This document shows positions 58,250-64,000 of a stretch of 64,000 nucleotides of DNA, piece by piece. Position 1 is the stretch's first letter, and every line of letters starts with the position of its first letter. The DNA is from Choristoneura fumiferana (Eukaryota > Arthropoda > Insecta > Lepidoptera > Tortricidae). The translations under genes and the position numbers were made by a program. The notes under the pieces are model-generated. The model was not told where the DNA came from, made no database searches, and saw only the letters and a list, made by a program, of their open reading frames with translations. Where the stretch lies: positions 6,198,516-6,262,515 of the forward strand of contig NC_133472.1 of the NCBI RefSeq assembly GCF_025370935.1, read 5' to 3'.

Positions 58250-60429
58250 TTGCGCTAGCAATGTTAATCTTGTCAAACCATCGAAATTATTTTTAAGCCA
58301 TATATTGATAGGCAGGAGTGGAGCAAGAGAGGTGAGGCCTTTGCCTAGCAGTGGGACTCAAAAATAGGCTAACAAAAAAAAATTGACAGAATTATGTGAT
58401 TTTAAAAATCGGTACCCTGCACCTCTTTGCATAAACGGCATGTAGGGCAACTTTTCGCTCCCAGACGAAGGCTATACGTGCCTACAATAAATACTTTAAT
58501 CGCAGACGGAGGTGACAACATGAGGTCGATTTTCCAAATACCATCTTTGACAATATCATTTGAAAATGGTGCAAAAATATTGCTACAAACTACCGGTCAA
58601 ATCGAATTATTAAGTGGGAATCAATTTTTAAAATCACATCACTTGAAAACACCACTAGGGAAACCGGCCAAGCCGTGTCAGGTTACGCGCAGTGCGAACT
58701 TCCGTGAAAATAGGCGATAAATATTCAACATTGAGTTTGGTCGACCGTAACTCATTAACTTTTAAAGCCTACATCGCTGTGATAGTTTTCCTTTTAAATT
58801 CGTTATATATTCCTACCGTTGCCGTATTTTTTTTACGTTTCTGAAAACAGCAATTTAGCTGCAAGGGGAGGGAAGGAAGCGGGGCCATATTACTTTACTC
58901 TTTGAGCGGGGCACAAGCTAACGATGCACTTTACAGCTCTAAGACTAATTTGTACAGAACTCGGACTCGCATTTGGCTGATTTTTTGTATACTTATATTC
59001 ACTGTATCAATCCAAACGGAATGATGGCTCTTGGTTTATATGGTTTATCTGGTGGCAGGTCTTTGTCTGATAAGTATAATTTGTTGTCTCATTCATCATT
59101 ATTGCATACTTAAATGTGCCAAAAATCTAACTGCAAACGTACTTACAGAATGGACATCCAACCGAAAACTTGCAGTATTACCGTCCAAGAAGAAAGTTTA
59201 CAAGCCACGTCTTATTCAGCCCTGACATTCGCAGAATTATCAGAAAGCTAATGGGGCGATCTTTGATCTTTTCCTATTTAATTTTGAATTGAATTACTTG
59301 CAGAATGACATGTAAAATTATTCTGGTACTTTGTTTTGCACAATGTTGTAGTTTCATTCGATTTGTTTTGTTATTATATTACTGTATCCAGGAGTCGAGT
59401 ACCTCCTCTGTGATTGATTTGAATAAATACAAATGACCATTTGCTTTGCGATTGTATTTGAGACAATGCTGTGCGTCCAGTGTCCAGTGAACAACTCTAT
59501 TTTTTTCCAAAGGTTCATCCTCATTGTTTCTTCAACAAAAAGGAAAGATTTTGTTTGATGCTCAGTCGGAGACGTTTCTTGTAATTTGCGAAGTAATACA
59601 TCTTGAAGGTAATTAAATAGCGTTGTATCGTTGGACACAGGAAAAACCCTCGTCAAGCTCTAACACTGGGGCTTATTTTTGAAGTCACATCTGCGAAAAT
59701 ACCAGTCAAAAGGAAAGAAAAATTTGCTTGATTTAAAATACGAGTAGAATAGTAAAGTACCTAAGGCTAACGAGAGGAGAACTGCATCCAGTCTGATACG
59801 TCATTTTTAGATTCTCGCTCCTTTTTCTCACATGCCATTATAATCTTTTCCCGTTGCCTTTACTTTAGAAAATTACAGTTCTAATTAATCTAATATTATG
59901 AAAGATCTTTGTGTTGCGCCAAATTACTGTTTGATTTACATTTTTTTAGAGTTTGACTTCATAAATTGGCCCCTGATAGATTTGCTTCTACTGTGGGTAT
60001 ATATTCAGTAGGTCGTCCACCTAGAAAACACTCGGGGTCTTTCGAGATAATTCAGACATTCGACAGAGATAGCGCCACAAAGTTCCAATAAAATAACTAC
60101 CTGAAGCGCATTCTCATACTCTTTGCCCCCAAAACTCATTATAACAAATCAATTGAATTCAGTAGAGTCGTTTTCGAGATCTCGAAACACGGGCATAAGT
60201 TACATCTACATATAAACATTGCTCAATTTTAGAATGTGGCGCAAGGCGCAACACACTACACAAAATGTTTCCATAGTTCGGTTTAAAAAGTCTCTGCTGC
60301 GTAATAGTTGAATATTTTATTTGACTCAACTTCACCAAATAAATAAATATTTATTAATATTCGATATACTAAATCAAATGACTGACGACTAGAATGTTTT
60401 GTCAATGTTGTATTCTGGTATTCGTGTTC
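58250..60429. other. Gene-free stretch
   Basis: 58325-58375 holds a SINE-like tail (GAGGCCTTTGCCTAGCAGTG). The remainder has no recognised exon or complete repeat. Confidence 0.35.
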
Positions 60430-60856
60430 TAGTCACCAGATGGCGTCCTATAATAAATGTGTGGCTGAGAGCCGCTAGATGGAGCTATCTTAAGCATTCA
60501 GTTGTGAGCAGATTGGTAGCGTTTAAATGTTTTAATTGAAGCTTGTACGTGGCACACTGTCTCTAATATTTTAATAGGAACCTCAAGATGGCATTATTAT
60601 ACGTAGGTTTTTGAGTTACGACTAGTGTCATAATTATATGGTTGTGCCATAGATGGCGCTGTAATACTTTCTTGGTTATAACCAGCTAGATGGCGCTATT
60701 GTATACATTCAGTTTCGAGCCACTAGATGGCACTGCCAGAAATGTTTCATTCAAGCAGCTAGATGGCGTTATTTTAAATATTGTAATACTTCAGTTGAAA
60801 CCAGCCAGCCAGATATTAACAATAGGCGCTAGGTATTACCAACTTAAACCATCAAT

Positions 60857-61027
60857 GAGGGTTTGCTCAGAGGCGAAATATCGCTAGATGGCGTTAGTAT
60901 CGTGAAGTCCGTTTCACGTTTGCTTGCGATTGGCTCATTCAGTTATTCAACCAATCACGAGCGAACGTCAAACAGACCTCACGATACTAACGCCATCTAA
61001 CGATATTTCGCCTCTGTGAAAAACCTC
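60857..61027. mobile_element. MITE family C, inside the array
   Basis: 171 bases, GAGGGTTTGCTCAGAGGCGA ... TCGCCTCTGTGAAAAACCTC, arms of about 75 bases containing CTAGATGGCGTTAGTATCGT. Flanks AAT/ATT as in family A, so the two families are probably related. Confidence 0.8.
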
Positions 61028-61198
61028 ATTGCGTGCTACTAGATTGGCAATTATAAATGCTTCTCTTAATTCCACATGGCTGCTGTCATTAATATTGCCA
61101 TGATTCAAATAAGGTGGCGTTACTTTAAGCATTCAGTTGCAAAAAGTTAGATGGCGCTTTCGGAAATATTTCGATAATATTTGAATTTAGGCATTTCT

Positions 61199-61482
61199 GC
61201 AGGTGGTAGGACCATGTGTAAGGTCCGCCCGGATTGCTACCACCATCTTGCTCGCTAATCCTGCCATGAAGCAGCAGTGCTTGAACTGTTGTGTTTCGGC
61301 GTGGAGAGTAAGACAGCCAGTGAAATTAATGGCACTTGAGGTATCCCATCTTAGGCCTCTAGGTTGGCAACGCATCTGCAATACCCCTGGTGTTACAGAT
61401 GTTTATGGGCGGTGGTGATCTCGTACCATCAGGAGACCCACTTGCTCGTTTGCCATTCAGTCGAATAAAAAATGATAAAAAA
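61199..61482 (+). mobile_element. Retroposon family R (copy 2)
   Basis: Starts GCAGGTGGTAGGACCATG and ends TCGAATAAAAAATGATAAAA. Same element as 17075-17352. Inserted in the motif array. Confidence 0.8.
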
Positions 61483-61680
61483 GGCAGATAGATGGAGTTA
61501 TTAGTAATGTTTCAACTGAAACGCCTAGATGGCTATCACATCACAAATATTAACATTCTTAAAGATAGATGGCGCCACTTTATGCATTCAGTTGGGAGCG
61601 GCGAGATGGCGCTATCATAAATGTTTCATCATACGCCACTAGATGGCGCTGTCATAATTGTTAACATGCTAGACGCTAGG

Positions 61681-61958
61681 TTTTTTTTATTCGACTGGAT
61701 GGAAAACGAGCAAGTGGGTCTCCTGATGGTAAGAGATCACCACCGCCCATAAACATCTGCAACACCAGGGGTATTTCAGATGCGTTGCCAACCTAGAGGC
61801 CTAAGATGGGATACCTCAAGTGCCAGTAATTTCACCGGCTGTCTTACTCTCCACGCCGAAACATAGCAGTGCAAGCACTGCTGCTTCACGGCAGGATTAG
61901 CGAGCAAGATGGTGGTAGCAATCCGGGCGGACCTTGCACAAGGTCCTACCACCTGCAA
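61681..61958 (-). mobile_element. Retroposon family R (copy 3)
   Basis: Inverse of copy 2, T-run at 61681 and end CCACCTGCA at 61958. It interrupts a GCTAGG...TGGTGTT unit of the array. Copies 2 and 3 face each other about 200 bases apart. Confidence 0.8.
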
Positions 61959-63082
61959 AGGTGGTGTTATTATGAACATTCAATTGTGAGCTACTAGATG
62001 GAGCTTTTGAAAAAGGTTTTAACTTGGGTAGCTAGATGTCGTTATTGTAAATATTTTAATATGAGCCACTAGATGGTGCTGATGTCACTAATAACAACAT
62101 GAAGATCGATAGATGGCGCCACTTGAATCATTAAGTTGTTAGATTCCGCTATCACAAATGCTTCACCGAAATATACTATATGCACTGTCATAGACATGAT
62201 TATGCTAGGCGCTAGGAGACGTTTTCTAGAACATGTAATGGCGCGCCATCTCACCAATTGCACTAGTCATATCCATATTAAACTTGTAATCGCTACTTTA
62301 AATCCGCTCTATAGATGGTAGTTCTGAAAAATATTTTATACCTACCCATGAATGTCGGTAGATGGCGTCACCTTAAGCATTTAGTTGCAAGCTGTTAGAT
62401 GTCGCTAGCACAAACGTTTCACGTTTCACCAAAAGGCACTATATGGCACTGTCACAAGGCGCTAGAGGGCGTTACTTATCATGAACATTCAATAATCGAT
62501 AGATGGCGCCACCTTAAACATTCAGTTGCAAATGCAATGCAAGCTGTTAGATGCCTTGAACACAAGTGTTTCACCAAAAGACACTATATGGCGCTGTCGC
62601 AAATATAAATACGCTAGGCGCTAGGTGGTGTTGCCTTTCTTGAACATTCAACAATCAATAGATGGCGCCACTTTAAACGTTCAGTTGAAATGCCGGCTGT
62701 TAGATACAAATGCGCTGTTACAAATATAAATATGCTAGGCGCTAGGTGCCGTTGCCTTTCTTGAACATTCAATAATCGATAGATGGCGCCACCTTAAACG
62801 TAATATGGAGCTGTCACTAATATAATTTTAATATTTTAAGTGCAGGTGGCGTTATTAAAGTTTAAACATTCAGTAGCGAGCTGGTAGATGACACTCTGAA
62901 ATACATTAACCGTTATTCTTTCAAAGTTATTGTTATTATATTACCTATATAATTTTTATTATGATTCACGTTGTTATACAAAAATGCTGATTGAATGGCA
63001 CCTGGGTAATTGTACTATTATTTATTCTGTGACCCAGTTGACAATAAAATTTTAAAATAAAACAATGTATAATGTAAAAATA

Positions 63083-63088
63083 TTTATT
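63083..63088 (-). terminator. Poly(A) signal of the homeobox gene
   Basis: AATAAA on the minus strand, 18 bases beyond the stop codon. Very close, so a further signal may be used. Confidence 0.4.
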
Positions 63089-63105
63089 ACACAATTCTTA
63101 GTTTA

Positions 63106-63525
63106 CTATAACGTGATATTGTTAATCGAGAAATCGTGCGGTCGCAGTCTTAAATTCAGATTATATGGGGCATGCGCCGATTGTAAAGTTCCAGTGTACC
63201 CCATAATTCCACATGACCCATACCCGCTCTCCCCACTATACGACATGTTTTGGGTCATGAGTGAACTAGGATTTTGGTATTGCCGATTGTTCTGCATCAT
63301 AAGGTACTCGTTTTGGTAGAGCCCTGAATTGACGAGAGGCACGTTGAAGTTTAGGTTTGGTTGGAAGTGGAGCCAGTCTTTGTTCCGTAGATCCGTTCTG
63401 GTGTCTGTGGGGATCCCGATAGGTACTGGAATCGGTTCGGGGGTGGTTTGGCTGTTGGTGCGATGGTTTGACAACGCCGAACGCTCGTTGCGACGGAACT
63501 TGGCGCGGCGGTTTTGGAACCATAC
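63106..63525 (-). CDS. Prrx-type paired-like homeobox gene, last exon
   Basis: The acceptor TTTCCCACAG precedes codon GTA. The exon starts at VWFQNRRAKFRRNER, the recognition-helix end of the homeodomain, exactly at the classic intron site between residues 46 and 47. WFQNRRAKFRRNER is characteristic of Prrx-like factors. After 139 codons it stops at 63106. Near the end NLNLRLRPHDFS resembles the OAR motif (xNLRLKAxEFS) typical of paired-like proteins. The middle is rich in Asn, Gln, Tyr and Ser. It is a nuclear DNA-binding transcription factor by family. Upstream exons lie beyond 64000. Assignment to Prrx rather than another paired-like group rests on the FRRNER signature. Confidence 0.87.
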   Translation of the reverse strand, partial: VWFQNRRAKFRRNERSALSNHRTNSQTTPEPIPVPIGIPTDTRTDLRNKDWLHFQPNLNFNVPLVNSGLYQNEYLMMQNNRQYQNPSSLMTQNMSYSGESGYGSCGIMGYTGTLQSAHAPYNLNLRLRPHDFSINNITL

Positions 63526-64000
63526 CTGTGGGAAAGATACGGATTAGGGTTTTTTCTGAGGAATCGTTTTATCGCAAGCTTCGATCAACAATACTTAAAT
63601 TGATCGCAAGTTAAGCCCGCGATTATTCGATACAGCGCCATCTATAGTTCATTTGCTGAACTATATGGTTTGCTAATTTATTGGTAGAAGTATGTTGACA
63701 GCCATGCACCTCATTAGTTCTAAAATATAACACAACATATAGTATCGCTATTATCGTACTGAATATAAGGTAGCTTAGCAGCCTTAGAAGATGCTTGTCT
63801 CTGTTCCATTATAATCGGCTTCGAAATTTAAAGTAGAACCAAAACACCAAAACCCTGTATTCGGACCACGGAAGAATAAAAACAAGTGGAAGTGATTATG
63901 TGTAGGTACAGCGTGCGTGCCACAGGTAAGCGGCTGTACGCTTACTCCAATGACAGTCGTGTTCAAATTGCGTAGAGTATGGTCACGTTTAGTAGAGTCG
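63526..64000 (-). other. Intron of the homeobox gene
   Basis: No further exon with homeodomain text is seen. A single GCCATCTAT motif (63638-63646), inverse of the array motif, is present. Confidence 0.5.

Larger units (their letters stand above)
60430..62900 (+). repeat. Array of TAGATGGCG motifs (CTCF-like)
   Basis: By eye there are about 14 exact AGATGGCG copies on the plus strand and at least as many one-base variants, among them AGATGGAGC, AGATGTCG, AGGTGGCG and TATATGGCG. They are separated by 35-50 bases, with CATTCAGTTG and AATGTTTCA blocks alternating between them. From 62340 on, a larger unit of 120-160 bases is visible (anchors 62360, 62501, 62660, 62781). Two copies match CCASYAGRKGGCRS exactly (60720-60733, 61636-61649). 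Two family R retroposons and a MITE are inserted in it. It has no coding capacity. Confidence 0.8.

Noticed and set aside
60430..62900. CRISPR array
   Set aside because: Repeat units and spacers are both degenerate and related to each other, the genome is eukaryotic, and no cas gene is present.
63065..63319. Plus-strand open frame over the homeobox exon
   Set aside because: Opposite strand of a well-supported minus-strand exon.

Overview
This is a stretch of insect nuclear DNA, almost certainly lepidopteran (moth or butterfly). The evidence is the genes, the AT-rich introns, and repeat types typical of Lepidoptera: tRNA-headed SINEs ending in a GCCCAGCAGTGGGA-type tail and GATGATG repeats, LEP1-type Helitrons ending in GCGGGCAAAAGCTAG, RTE-like reverse-transcriptase remnants, and many fold-back MITEs. 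There are three N gaps (9449-9548, 50919-51906, 52220-52319).

Four host genes are supported by exon-level evidence. (1) A five-exon caspase on the minus strand (2202-6113) has intact catalytic His and Cys, all splice phases consistent, and a C-terminal extension of about 113 residues after the p10 region. (2) A cuticular CPAP3/obstructor-type secreted protein on the plus strand (15174-24645) has three chitin-binding domains; its first small signal-peptide exon was not found. (3) The TMEM209 nuclear-envelope protein gene lies on the plus strand (41736-50841). Exons 1-8 are clean, one intron is GC-AG, and the last two exons carry several apparent frameshifts beside a large gap. (4) The last exon of a Prrx-type paired-like homeobox gene lies on the minus strand (63106-63525), with the end of the homeodomain and a terminal OAR motif. 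A short orphan exon at 35347-35420 resembles part of a THAP domain.

Mobile DNA fills most of the rest. A degenerate Ty1/copia element with two LTRs occupies about 53776-58249. Many SINEs, hAT-like, PIF/Harbinger-like and AT-target MITEs, Helitrons and LINE 3' ends lie between and inside the genes, several of them nested. At 7861-8880 a SINE is split by a MITE that is itself split by a retroposon, and the duplicated target sites allow the order to be read.

The most unusual structure is at about 60430-62900, just downstream of the Prrx gene. It is a 2.4 kb array in which TAGATGGCG-type motifs recur every 35-50 bases in one orientation, organised into a looser 120-160 bp higher-order repeat. 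Two copies match the vertebrate CTCF consensus CCASYAGRKGGCRS exactly. The same motif sits in the termini of two MITE families in this window, which suggests mobile elements can carry it. No operons, CRISPR arrays or bacterial features are present.
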